From Ricinus communis (Eukaryota > Streptophyta > Magnoliopsida > Malpighiales > Euphorbiaceae), in NCBI RefSeq assembly GCF_019578655.1, contig NC_063257.1, positions 11,780,001 through 11,844,000 of the forward strand: a stretch of 64,000 bases of DNA, written 5' to 3'. Position numbers and translations under genes: made by a program. The number at the start of each line of letters is the position of its first letter. The stretch's first letter is position 1. This document shows, one piece after another, positions 37,464 to 49,547 of this stretch. The notes below the pieces were generated by a model, which saw nothing but the letters and a program-made list of their open reading frames with translations, ran no database searches and had not been told where the DNA came from.

Positions 37464-39078
37464 AAGAGTGTTGATAGGAGTACTCGTCGTAATGTGTTGG
37501 ATTTAGATACTGCTACTGCAGCTCCATACGGAATGGCTTGGCCTTGATTTACTTATGGTGGTGTTTGTGCTAGTTACATCCCCTACTGAGGGCTGAATCA
37601 TTGTGCAATTTGAAGATCTGTGAATGAAGATGCAATCCTGCTATGATTGAAATTAGAAGAATCATCAGAAGGGATAATAAAGTGAAGGGTACACAATAGT
37701 TGCATGGCCATTTAGTAATTAGTTGTGATGGCTTCCCACATAGTGGGTGCTTTCTGTTTCTTTCTGTACAGAAAAGGAATATAGGAAGCTAGGAACCATG
37801 AAAACGAACTGATCACAGTGAAATTTGGTTGGCTCTTCTACAGATGTATATATGCTACAGAAAGATGGACAACTGTACATAAATTGTACAATTCAGAGTT
37901 GTAATATTGCTTATTGCTGTGATAGGTATCCACTAAACCTGGTTAATATAAATTAAACATTTGATTTGATTACCTTATATCAGAGTCATTAATCTCAGAT
38001 ATATTCTTCATACCCTACCATGCCGCCATTAATCTGATATTCATCTTCCTGTAATTTCTAGCAATAACAATAAAGTTGGAAAAAAAATAATAGATGAATG
38101 ATTTTAAGGATGTGGAATGCATACTTGACTTTTAAATATTGGCAAAATTCATTATTAAGCCCTTGAATCTTTCTGTTTTATTTTATTGAGCCATTAAATT
38201 TTTAGTTTGTGATTAAGCCTTTGCACTTTATTTTTGGTTTTTCTAAAGACTTTATATAAATTCCAAGAAATTTTTGTTTGTTTTATTAAGCTCTTGTATT
38301 TTTATTTTTACTTTAAAAACCATTAGGTATTCAATAAAAGCAAAAATAATAATTCAATTACTCAATGAAACATAATAAAAATTAAAGAAATTAATAAAAT
38401 AAAACTGAAAAGTTGAAGAGCTTAAAAGTGTATTTTGACATTTTACCTTTTAATTGAAATTAATATACTTCCGAGTTTTATTTTACTAATCTTTCATGCC
38501 CTTGTAATTCTTTATTTAATTTAACAAATACTTGAATTCTGTCTTTTCAATAATATTTAAGCACTTAGATGTAATATATGTGGATGTGTTAAATGAAGGT
38601 TTATATCAATAGAGTATGTATTACAAAAGAGCTGTCTATTAGATTATACTAAAGCCTAAAGTGTTTAAACGATCAAATTATTAAAATTTAAGTGTTCGAA
38701 TATGCATGGTACTCGAGTCAGCTTCAGCATCATCATCTGTATTGAAGTCAATGCCAAAACCACATTAGTCAATTGATCTGCACTTGATATGTAATGAAAA
38801 TAAATAAGAGAGGCTTGATTGCTACAGGCTACAGGTCATATTTTGTCCTACCAAAGTGAATGGTGTTTCCTATCATATGAAGACCAGCAGATTTTTTGTG
38901 GTTACAGCCAAGTCAATAAGCGTTATTTCTTTTTTTTTTTTCCTTACTTCAGACCTGCAACAGTGTAGCAAAAGAGAGAAGGTCACACATTCCAGAAATT
39001 TTATACTGCTAGAGTAACGAGGAGAGTAATTATAACTGCAAGGAAGAAAACTGGTAGAGTGAAAAGTGGGGCAAAAAC
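37464..39078 (+). other. 3' UTR of the SGR2-type gene, then AT-rich intergenic DNA
   Basis: The first 450-500 bases after the stop have balanced composition and probably form the 3' UTR; the end is undefined. From about 38,100 to 38,560 AT-rich phrases recur (TTAAGCCCTTGAATCTTT, TTAAGCCTTTGCACTTT, TTAAGCTCTTGTATTTTT). They look like a decayed repeat. From about 38,560 to 39,078 nothing is recognisable until the start of the NLR gene. Confidence 0.5.
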
Positions 39079-42000
39079 ATGGCAGCAGGTCCAGCAGATT
39101 TCTTGGTTAGCAAGATAATGTCTCTGATTGAAAACGAAGCAGCCTTATTAGGAAGTGCTCATGATGAACTTGAAGAGATCAAGCGTGAACTGTTGAGCAT
39201 GAGATCCTTTCTAGAGGATACAGATATAAGAAGACCTCAGACAGAAGGCAAGAAAACATGGGTGGCTAGTGTAAGAGACTTGGTCTATGATGTTGAAGAC
39301 ATCATCGATGAGTTCATGTACCACATGACAAGCAACATGGTAGGCACGAATCCGCAGGACACTCTACAAGACCTTTGGCTTCCCCAAATGTCTGTGGGAA
39401 AGGCATCAAATTGCCTCCAGGCTGCAAAGGATCAAAGGTCTGGTTAAGTCCGTACTTGAGAGAAATCAATGGTATCATATTGGTCCTATTGAAGGCTCAA
39501 GTTCGAGTGATAGCTACAGAGGGATGATCCATGAAGAGTCATCTTTGTTTGTTAAAGATGATGAACTTGTGGGTATTGAAGATGAAAGGGAACTAGTTAT
39601 TGGGTGGCTAACAAATGGAGAACAGCAGCGGGTAACTGTGTTAGTAGTTGGAATGGTTGGATCTGGGAAAACAACTCTAGCTGTAAAGGCTTATAATTGC
39701 CAAATTGTAAAGCACCATTTTGATTGCTATGCTTGGGTTACTGTCTCCCAAGCTTATGTCATTGAGGATTTGTTTAGAAGCTTGATCAAGCAGTTCTACC
39801 AAGCTGCAAAGGAGGCAGTTCCTATGGAGTTGAGTAGCATGAACTACCATCAGCTGGTGGAGATGCTTGTGAACTACCTGGAGCCCAAGAGGTATGGTTC
39901 GAAATTCTGGTATAGTTCGAAATATGTATTCTTGATTATCATAGAAGAAAATGATAAACAATAACAAATAGGCTAGAAGCTGTCGTGGTGTTAGGTGTAT
40001 TAGTTGTTGACTAATAAAAGTTATGTATTTTTTTTCTCCAGAAGAAGAGGCTGAATCAACTAGAATGTAGACTTTATCTAAAGAAGTACTATGTTGACTT
40101 AATACTTATTTCTACTAAGTTGTTATGTGTTTCTTCTTTCCTTTTTAAACTTCAACAGGTATATAGTTGTTTTGGATGATATATGGAGTTCAAATCTTTG
40201 GCATCAAATTAAAGTCTCTTCCAAATGGCTGGCTTAGCAGTTGAGTCATGCTTACAACTAGGAATGAAAGTGTAGCATCTCTTTCTTTTGAAGTTGGAAG
40301 CCATGTCCACCATAATCGTCCACTTTCACAAAATGAATCATGGGCTCTATTTTGCATGAAAGCATTCTCAAGGTATGGCAATAAATGCCCCTCAGAGCTT
40401 GAAGTTTTAGCCGAGGACATTGTGACAAAATGCCAAGGACTACCTCTTGCAATTGTTTCGTTGGGCGGTCTACTGTCAGCAAGAAGCTCAATATCAGAAT
40501 GGATGACGGTTTGTAATACCGTAAGTTGGGAGTTACACAACAATCAAATGCTTCAAGCAGTAAAAAGCATCTTGTTACTGGGTTATAATGACTTGCCATA
40601 CAGACTTGAGCGTTGTTTTCTGTATTGTTGTTTATTTCCTGAGGATTATGAAATTAAGCGGAAAAAACTCATCAGGTTATGGATGGCAGAGGAGTTTGTA
40701 GAACAGGTAAGAAGGATCACGCCAGAACAGGTTGCTGAGGGATATCTGTTGGAATTAATCCGGCGAAATATGCTTCAAGTTATACAAAGGAACTCATTTG
40801 GACTCCTAAAAGCATGTAAGATGCGTGATATGCTACGAGCACTTGCTCTTTCAATATCAGAAAAGGAGAAATTTTGTACTGTAGATGATGAACAAAAAGT
40901 AGGAGCAAGAGAAGAAGGTATAGTACGTCGTCTGTCAATTCAAGCAATTGAACAAGTAAATAAACACTATGGGGGTATGTCACAGCTGCGCTCTCTGTTT
41001 TTGTTTGTCAGTGATGTGCTCCATCCATTTTCCTTGGATAAATTGTCATATGGATTTAAGCTTTTGAGGGTGTTGGAGCTAGAAGATGCTCCAATTGAAA
41101 AATTGCCGAATGACATAGTCATTTTGTTTAATTTGAGATACTTGAACTTGAAAAGAACCTTTGTTAAGGAGCTTCCAAAATCAATTGGAAGATTGCAGAA
41201 CCTTGAAGCATTAAATATTGACGATACCAACATTGAGGCACTTCCAAAAGGGATTGTGAAGTTGCAGAACTTACGGAGATTTGTTAGCACTCCGGTTAAA
41301 TCCTGGATTTTATCGCAATTTCAATTATGTTTCTAGCGTACAAGTGCCTTCAAATTTAAGTTATTTAAAGAACTTGCAAGTCCTAGGTTGTGTAGAATCT
41401 AATAGAGAGATGATAAAACAAGTGAGAAATATGAGCCAACTTGTGAGACTTGAACTTTCAAAGTCAAAGAGTTTGATGAAATGGACTTGTGCTCTGCAAT
41501 CCAAAATATGCAACTCCTTCGCCGCTTATTTGTGATGGAAGTAGTCTGAGGTCCTTCAAATGGATGCACTGAAATCATCTCCACTAAGCCTTACTAAACT
41601 CACTTTGGTTGGAAAGCTGGAGAAGATCCCAGAATGGTTTAACACACTACAGAATCTTAGGGTCTTATATCTGCACTGGTCCAGTCTAGTTAAAATCCAG
41701 CTTCAGATCTTGTAGCACTTCCTAATTTGAGGTGCCTTCCTCTTGTCAAAGCTTATGAAGGAAACACTTTGCATTTTATTAAAGGGTTTAATAAGCTTGA
41801 AATCCTAGAGGTTATTAATTTTCCTGCACTTGAGCATATAACTTTAGTTGAGGGAGTAATGCCAAATCTCAAAGAACTAAGCATTGGTAATTGTGATACT
41901 TTGGTGATGATTCATTGGGGCATCCAATATCTTACCAACCTTCAAGAACTGACATTGATGAATGTTCCAAAGCGAGTAACAGAGTGCATTCGTGCGCTAT

Positions 42001-42119
42001 CTGGTGTAGATCGGGTAATGGTCCAACACATTCCCAAGATAAACCATGTTTACGCTTCTTCTTCGGGGTGGTCACGACAAAGCTTATCCTATGTTCTTTG
42101 CCTAAAAGGTAAAAGGTGA
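39079..42119 (+). pseudogene. NLR-1: CC-NBS-LRR (RPM1-like) gene, broken
   Basis: The start at 39079 opens a coiled-coil (Rx-type) domain with WVASVRDLVYDVEDIIDEF. The NB-ARC has the P-loop GMVGSGKTTL (near 39,650), kinase-2 YIVVLDDIW (40,159), GLPLAIVSLGG, the RNBS-D motif CFLYCCLFPEDY, and MRD in place of MHD (KMRDMLR). LRRs follow from about 40,980 (NLRYLNLKRT and so on) to 42,119. Lesions: a frameshift near 39,383, a second near 40,213, a TGA at 40242-40244, a frameshift near 41,283 and more in the LRRs. A GT-AG segment (39892-40158) splits the codon before the kinase-2 motif. The longest open part is 40248-41336. Such proteins are intracellular immune receptors; this copy is unlikely to make one. 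Confidence 0.92.
39892..40158 (+). other. Intron-like segment before the kinase-2 motif of NLR-1
   Basis: It starts GTATGG after the second base of an Arg codon and ends TTCAACAG, preceded by a pyrimidine-rich tract. Removing it joins the coding sequence exactly (EPKR to YIVVLDD). The paralogue NLR-2 has the same join without interruption. The 267-bp segment is AT-rich and has stops in the frame. Confidence 0.8.
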
Positions 42120-42615
42120 TGCTTCTGTCTCTTATCTTGTTTCCGTAAATAAGATCTGAGTTTAGTGTGCTTGTCTGTTGATTAATAGTAAGATCTTTCA
42201 TCAACTTCAATTCATATATGATTAATATGTTTGTTTTAAGCTACTTATTTCAGCATGTTTAAAGTTGCATACTTGGTACTTCTAGTGGGTTCTTATGTGT
42301 ATTCTATTTACTTGTATTGTGGAGATGGTAATAGAAATGTGTTGTAGTGTTGAGATTTTTTAGAGACTTCAAGGTGATACTTTTGCTTATTATTAACCTA
42401 AAGCTCTATTGTACTAATTTACATTAGTTGTAAATACATGTCTTTTCTTGATTTAGGGAGATTTGTCTATCTAAAGTGAAGAGCTGTAATTTGTTGCTAT
42501 ATAAGTCAGCCTAAGATTAATGAAAATTAGAGAATTAAAAAAGATATTCTAATTAAGTTATATTCTCTCAATTTTTTGTCTGTAATTGTAAAGTTTTCTT
42601 CAATAGTTGAGTTTG
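42120..42615. other. Sequence between NLR-1 and COP2
   Basis: It is AT-rich, without coding sequence. It may hold the 3' UTR of NLR-1. Nothing else is visible. Confidence 0.5.
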
Positions 42616-42620
42616 TTATG

Positions 42621-42783
42621 TGTTACAAATATTGTATAAGATTGTATATACTAATTAGAAGACTAATTTAATTAGGAGTCCTAGTCCTACTTAGATTGAG
42701 ATTGTATATATTGTGTATATATATATGGGTGTAACTCTATTGATTAAAAAAATAAGATTTTCAAATTTTTCACCTAAATTACA
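42621..42783 (+). repeat. COP2 5' LTR (163 bp)
   Basis: It starts TGTTACAAATATTG and ends AAATTACA. It contains TTAGAAGACTAATTTAATTA and a short TA repeat, both also found in the split 3' LTR. Confidence 0.9.
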
Positions 42784-42795
42784 TGGTATCAAAGC
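42784..42795 (+). other. COP2 primer-binding site
   Basis: TGGTATCAAAGC follows the 5' LTR without a gap. It differs in one base from the usual TGGTATCAGAGC complement of initiator methionine tRNA. Confidence 0.88.
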
Positions 42796-43249
42796 TGTGA
42801 AAGAATTCTGGAATTTATTTTCTTCTTCTCTTGCTGCCTAATGAAGCAGCCAACAATGTATTTTCTTTGGGTCACCAAGCTAGGGTTTCTCGGGTCCCCT
42901 TCCTTTAGTGTCCATTATTCTCACCTCCTGCACTAGAAGAAGCACTAGCCGCTGATCGACCTTCACCTAGAGTTTTGTATCCGGAGACCCTACGTGTGTC
43001 ACGTGCCGCCAGAAGCTTCCTGCTACAGAACCATGCGCCGGCTCGTGGAGGCGCGTCTCTTGCCAGAAATTGCTTTAGTTGTTTCGGGCAGCTCCTCTCA
43101 GCCTCTACAAATTGTTTTTATACCTGTTTGGGTCAGCATCAATCATAGTGTGGGATCTCTTTTGGTACATGTTTGATTTTTTCAGAAAATTTCTTAGGCA
43201 GAATTTGTTTTCTATATTCGGGTTTGTTTTTCATAAAATATGATTGAGA

Positions 43250-44290
43250 AAAAGGATGTGGTGGTTTTTGATGTGGTTCCTGTGATTTCGAAAATCATGG
43301 AACATAAGCTTAATGTTACAAATTATCTTGATTGGTGTCAAACTATTGAATTATATGGATAGTCATTTGACTGATGATCCTCCAAAAGAGGATGCTAGAC
43401 TACCTTAGATGATAGAGGATGCTCGCTTGTTTTTATAGATACGTAATTCTGTTGAAAGTGAGGTAGTTGATATGGTTACTCACTGTAGGACAGTTAAAGA
43501 ATTATTGAGTTATTTAGAATTCCTATATTCGGAAAAGGTGAATATTTTTTGAATTTATGATGTGTTTAAAGCATTTTATAAGGCAGACAAAGGTGATAGG
43601 TCCTTTACCAACTATTTTATGGATTTCAAGATAGCATATGAAGAACTTAATATGTTGCTTCCATTTAATAGTGATATAATTGTTCAACAAGCACAACATA
43701 AAAAGATGGTTGTTATAAGTTTTTTAGCCGGAATCCCTTTGAAATTTGAGACTGCTAAACCTCAGATGCTTTCTACTTCAGAGATTTCCTCTCTACAAGA
43801 TGTTTTTAGTAGGGTCCTTCATATAGAAAGTTCTTCATCTATTCAGCTTAGTAGTGTCCTGGTTAGTCATAATACTACATCTGAATTAGGAAGACAACAA
43901 TACAAGAGTGAAAATTGTAGTAAAAGGATGGCATCTAGCACCTATGATAGGATACTAATGCTCGTGGGCAAGAGTTAGGAGAGATAGTATGTTACTACTA
44001 TCATAAGCAAGGACAAATGAAGCGAGATTGTAGGAAGTTGCAAAATAAGAAAACTCAGTCCACCCATGTTGCATCCACCATGCAAAACTTGTTTAGTATT
44101 AAGAATCATTGAAAAAATTTGTCCAGCACCAAGAATCATTGAAAACTGAATCTCCTCTTGTTACTGCCATCGTCGAGTTAGATAAACCCAAGACATGTCT
44201 TGTTTCCTCCTCTTCGAAATGAGCCATTGATTATGGTGCTACAGATCACATGACAGGTAATTCAAAATTGTATTCTACCTTTTAGTCACA
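43250..44290 (+). pseudogene. COP2 Gag and protease
   Basis: The longest open part is 43562-43978 (Gag helical domain, FLAGIPLKFETAKPQML). The zinc knuckle follows at about 43,991-44,035 as CYYYHKQGQMKRDC, with a Tyr for the second Cys and a Gln for the His. The protease site near 44,228 reads IDYGATDHMTG, where Tyr replaces the usual Ser of D-S-G-A. Stops interrupt it before and after. Confidence 0.82.
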
Positions 44291-44579
44291 TAAATCTACC
44301 TCTCCAGTTACTTTAGCAGATGGGTCAACATTTTGTGTTACTAGGTCTGGCTTAATTAATCTCAGTATCGACACTTTCTTGTCATTAGTTCTTGATTTAC
44401 CACAACTATCATTTAATTTAATTTCTATAAGCAAACTCACTCGTAGCCTTAGCTGTTGTGTCTCATTTTTTTTTCTGATCATTATTTCTTTCAGGATATC
44501 ACAACGAAGAGAATTATTGGTAAAGAACATGAATCTGGAGGTTTCTACATTCTTGATGTATAAATTCTAAGATCTATAG

Positions 44580-45720
44580 TCTGTTTTGGAGTCGTAACCC
44601 CTTTTGAAGCACATTGTAGGTTGGTCCACCCTTTTCTCCATGTGTTAAAGCAACTTTGTCCTCAGTTTCAGAGTTGTCTTCATTAAAGTGTGAGTCTTGT
44701 CAGTTTGCTAAACATCATTGTCTTAGTTCAAGTCCTAGAGTCTATAAACAAGTTAGTGTTTCTTTTTTTGAGTTAGTCAATTCAGATGTTTGGGGTCCAT
44801 GTTCAGTTGAGTCCAAAACTGGATATAAGTATTTTGTTACCTTTATTAATTACTCTCGTATGATATGATTATATTTAATGAAAAACCGTTCGGATGCGTT
44901 TTTTATTTTTTTGCTTTTTGGGCTAAAATTAAGACACAATTTAATATTTCTATATAAATGTTGAGAAGTAATAATGTTAAGGAGTACTTATTAGAATCCT
45001 TTCAAACTTACATGCTTAAATATGGCACTCTTCATCAAACATCTTGTATAGATACATCATCTCAAAATGGAGTTGCTGAAAGAAAAAATAGACATCTTCT
45101 TGAAACTGCAAGAGCTTTGTTTTTCCAAAGTAAGGTTTCTAAACTTTTATGGGCTGATGCAGTTTCAAGAACATATTTTTTAATTAATCGTATATCTTCA
45201 TCTGTCTTTTAGGATAAAACTCCTTATCCTGTTCTGTTCCAAATAAAATATTGTATCCTGTTGAACCTAGGATTTTTGGGTGTACATCCTTTGTTTGGGA
45301 TATTCGTCCTTAGATTACCAAGCTAGATTCAAAACTTTGAAGTGTATTTTTCTTGGATATTCTCATATTAAAAAAGGATGTAGATGTTATTGCCCTTTTC
45401 TTAACATATATCTTATGTTAGCTGATGTTACTTTTCTAAAAGATACACCTTTCTTTCCATCTACTCCTCCTTCAAGTCAAGTGGAGGATGAGGATTTGTT
45501 AATTTATACTGTTACACCTACTTTTGATAGACCTAAGCCACTTATAGTACATGTTTATTCTAGGCGATCAACCCCTACGGATCCATGTCCTGAACCAGCT
45601 TCTACGTTGTTAAATCCAGTCTCTATAATGAACTTCCTATTGCTCTTCGTAAAGGTAAGCGTACGTGCATTTATCCAGTGTCTCATTTGTGTCTTATAAT
45701 CAATTGTCATCCTCTTCTTT
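44580..45720 (+). pseudogene. COP2 pre-integrase and integrase
   Basis: The piece 44656-44868 includes the zinc-binding CESCQFAKHH, the Asp-containing SDVWGP and the YFVTFINYSRM block. The piece 44958-45212 has LRSNNVKEY, where the second catalytic Asp is Asn, and the Glu block NGVAERKNRHLLE. Integrase C-terminal words (CIFLGYS, KKGCRCY) follow near 45,335. Several stops are present. Confidence 0.85.
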
Positions 45721-47265
45721 TTCTTTTACTGCATCTCTAGATTCTATATCTATTCCTAAGACTGTTAAAGAAGCCCTTTCTCACCCTAGTTGGCGTAAGG
45801 CTATGATTGAGGAGATGAGTGCTTTAAAAAATATTGGTACTTGGATCTTGGTTGATTTTCCTGCAACTAAAAAAGCTATTGGGTGTGAATGGGTGCTTAA
45901 AGTCAATCATGATAGATCCATTGCAAGATTGAAAGCCCGTCTTGTTGCTTAAGAATATGCTCAGACTTATGAAATAGATTATTTTTATACATTTTCTCCT
46001 GGTGCTAAGCTGACTTTTTTAAGATTGTTTATTTCTATGGCGACTACTCATAATTAGCCTCTTCATTAGTTGGACATCAAGAATGCTTTTCTCCATGGGA
46101 ATCTTCAGGAGGAAGTTTATATAGAGCAATAGCCTAGTTTTGTTGCTCAGAGGAAGTATGGGAAAGTTTGCTATCTTCAGAAGTTTATGTATAGATTGAA
46201 GCAGAGTCTTCGTGCTTGGTTTGAAAAGTTTAGTCAGACAGTTGAAAGTTTAGCATAAAAAAAAGTAAGTCAGATCATTTTATTTTCTTTAAGTATTCTG
46301 CTACTATCATTCTATTAGTTGTGTATATGGATGATATTGTCGTTTTTGGGAGTGATACTATAGGGATTTCATCCGTTAAATCTTTTCTCCGCACTCAGTT
46401 TCATACTAGTGATTTGGGAATGTTGAGATACTTCTTGGGTGTGGAGGTAATAAGAAGTAAGAAAGAAATATTTTTATCTCAAAGAAAATATATACTTGAC
46501 TTATTGTTTGAGACAGAAAAGTTGGGAGCTAAGCCATGTAGTACTATAATAGTTCCTAATTTGCAGCTCACGAAAGATGATGAGTTATGTAAAGATCCTA
46601 GGCGATATATAAGATTAGTTGGAAAGTTGAATTATCTTACTATGATTCGTCCAAATATTGTGTATTCAGTTGGTATGATGAGATAGTACATGTTCTTTAT
46701 AACAATTAATCATTGGATAACTTTCGAACAAATTTTATGCTACTGAAAAGAAGCACCTGGACGAGGAATATTATATGGTAACCATAATTATACTAGGATT
46801 GAATGCTTTTCGGATGATGACTGGTCATGATCCAAAGATAATCGAAGGTCTACTTCAAGCTATTGTGTATTCGTTGGAGAGAATTTGGTTTCATGGAAAA
46901 GCAATAAGCAAAATGTTGTCTCACGTTCAAGCGCGAGATCATAGTATAAAGCTATGCCCAAGTTTGTGAGTGAAATAACGTGGATATCAACTTTTGACTG
47001 AAGTAGGTCTAAAAACTTCAGTACTAGCCAAGTTGTGGTGTGATAATCAAGCTACTCTCCATATTATATCCAATCCTGTATTTTATAAACGAACTAAGCA
47101 TATCGAGATTGACTGCCATTTTATTCGTGAGAAGATTCAACAAGATTTGATTTCCACAGGTTATATGAAGACGAGAATAATTGGGAGATATCTTTGCGAA
47201 GGCTCTTAATGGAACTCGAGTTGACTATCTTTGTAACAAGTTAGGCATGATTAATATCTATGCTT
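45720..47265 (+). pseudogene. COP2 reverse transcriptase and RNase H
   Basis: The piece 45665-45952 starts the reverse transcriptase (WRKAMIEEMSALKN, TWILVDFP, LKARLVA). The catalytic YMDD is in 46321-46686 (MYMDDIVVFGSD), followed by LRYFLGVEV and PRRYIRLVGKLNYL. RNase H remnants run to 47,209 ([31 protein letters not shown]). Stops and shifts separate the pieces. Confidence 0.87.
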
Positions 47266-47304
47266 CAGCTTGAGGCAGAGTGTTACTGATGTTGTATAGG
47301 ATTG

Positions 47305-49371
47305 TTATACCATGAACCCGAGTCCACGATTCTTCATATATCAAGCATACAACATACGTGTGAGATTTTTTTTTTTTTTTTACTTTTACTTTAAATGTTA
47401 AAAGTTATCTCTTTACAAATACTACTTTTTCTTTAGTATGTCTCATCTCTTTATTCTTTTACTATATTATTGTTAATAATTATTTAGTATATTTTTATTT
47501 TAATTTTATATTTTCAGTATATTTTATATTTTTTTATTACAACATTAAATTTATCTTTTAATAATATGCTAATTTTTTTATTATAAAATAACATATATTA
47601 AAAATGAGATTTTATACATATATGAAACTTTATTAACAATTTAATTTTTCTATTAAAATATTAGGTTTAATCTTTTCTTTACTATATATTTATATATTAA
47701 ATTATATTATTTTTTACTTAAAAAAATAAATTAGTTATTCTTATCATTACATAATAATATTTTGATTTTAAAATTTAATAATAATAATAAAATATCAAAA
47801 TTAATAATTTTATATTTATAATTACAAATTACAAAACACAATCATATGTTGTGAACACAAGTTCATTAGTAAAAACTATAAACATTAATCATAAAACTAC
47901 AGGTTTGTAAGTTAACAGTAGGTTCATGAATTATAAACTATAAGTTCATTATAAATGTACTTGAAGTTCATATATAATATCCTAAAAATTTATAAAAATA
48001 TACAGATAAATAGGTTAAAAACAAAAGGTTCATAATTTATAAACTATAAATTCACCACATGTACACCTAAAATTCATAAATTATTGTTTAGAAATTTATA
48101 ATTTGAAAAACATATTCATATTTAACTGATAAATTTATAGTTCAGTGCTAATGAATTTATACCTTACATTTACTGAACCTATAAATAATAATTAATGATT
48201 TTGTTGTTTATAATTATATTTAACATCAAATCTTCAATAAACCTACATTGTACTACCAATGAACCTATAATTTATATCTAATGAATAAAATGAATATGCA
48301 TGTTAATGAAAATTCAATGTCATATAAAAATAAATATAATATTTTATAAAAAAAATAGAACTATCTTTAAAGTTACTAAAAAAACTACTAAAAAATGTTA
48401 AAATTTGTAAATAAAAGTTACATTGAGAATTTTAAATCATAAAACTAAAAGTTCGTAAGTTAACAACAAGTTCATAAATTATAAACTATAAATTCATTAC
48501 AAGTATACTTGAAGTTTAATATAATATCATAGAAGTTCATAAAAATATACAGATTTATAAGTTAAAAACAAAAGGTTCATAAGTTATAAACTATAAGTTC
48601 ATAACTTGTATACCTAAGTTTTATAGATTATAATTTAGAAATTCATAATTTGAAAAACAATTTCATATTTTAATTGATGAATTACACTTCAGAACTGATG
48701 AATCTATACCTTATATTTGATGAACCTATAAGTAATATTTAATGATATTGTTGTTTATAATTATATTTAACAATAAATCTTTAATGAACCTACATTCTAC
48801 TATTAATGAACCTACAATTTATATCTAATGAACCTAATAAATATGAGTGACAATGAAAATTCAATGTCATATAAAAAATAAATATGATATTTTATAAAAG
48901 AAATAGAACTATCATTGAAGTCATTAAAAAATGTTAGAATTTATGAATAAAAATTACATTAAAAATTTTACGCAAATAAAAATTTTAGTTCCTTATTATT
49001 TCTATTAATATTTATTATACTAACATTATTATTATAAGAATCAATTACTAATAAAATTACTAGTTCTTAAATAATAAAATAATTTATATTTAATAAAAAA
49101 TAAAAATAATTTTAAATTTAATATTTAATATTTAATAAAATTATTAATTTACCAAAATATCAAATATAAAATTATATTGTAAAATTTATAATTAACTAGA
49201 TTTAGATATGACTATTTTATTGTGCAAAAGACTAAGGAAGCAAATAAAAGAAAAAGCATATTTAGTATTTACAATGGTCTTAAAATAAAAAAATTACAAA
49301 TTTAGCTATTAGTCACACATGTCAAATGATTCAGTTTACATATTCGAATCCATGATATAATTTATCTATTA
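47305..49371. mobile_element. AT-rich 2.07-kb insertion in the COP2 3' LTR
   Basis: The LTR word TATAGGATTG (47295-47304) before the insert is repeated as TATAAGATTG (49372-49381) after it, which looks like a 10-bp target duplication with one mismatch. Imperfect inverted ends are visible: TTATACCATGAACCCGAGT on the left and, from the other strand near the right end, TTATATCATGGATTCGAAT, with about 11 extra bases outside it. A 9-11-bp duplication fits Mutator-like elements, but no transposase is encoded and the assignment is open. Confidence 0.65.
47890..48970. repeat. Tandem duplication, two units of about 548 bp
   Basis: Unit 1 starts at CATAAAACTACAGG (47890) and unit 2 at CATAAAACTAAAAG (48438). 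They remain collinear to about 48,970 (GAAAATTCAATGTCATATAA, ATAGAACTAT). Within each unit, words such as GGTTCATAAATTATAAACTA recur twice. There are no long open frames. Confidence 0.85.
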
Positions 49372-49426
49372 TATAAGATTGTATATAGTAATTAGAAGAC
49401 TAATTTAATTAGATTGAGATTGTATA

Positions 49427-49488
<62 letters not shown>

Positions 49489-49547
49489 TGCAACTCTATT
49501 GATTAAAGAAATAAGATTTTCCAATTCTTCTATTAAATTATATTATG

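Larger units (their letters stand above)
42621..49542 (+). mobile_element. COP2: decayed Ty1/copia element with both LTRs, 3' LTR split by an insertion
   Basis: The 5' LTR (42621-42783) runs into a PBS; Gag, protease, integrase, reverse transcriptase and RNase H follow in copia order, then a purine-rich tract (about 47,268-47,280) and a 3' LTR beginning at 47281. The flanking 5-bp duplication TTATG is perfect (42616-42620 and 49543-49547). Without the insertion at 47305-49371 the element is about 4.9 kb, a normal copia length. Stops and frameshifts are dense throughout. Confidence 0.92.
47281..49542 (+). repeat. COP2 3' LTR, split
   Basis: The left fragment 47281-47304 matches the LTR start; the right fragment 49372-49542 resumes with TATAAGATTG and continues through TTAGAAGACTAATTTAATTA to the LTR end (ATTATA, with TA for the expected CA). 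The right part includes an expanded TA microsatellite (about 49,432-49,486). Confidence 0.88.
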
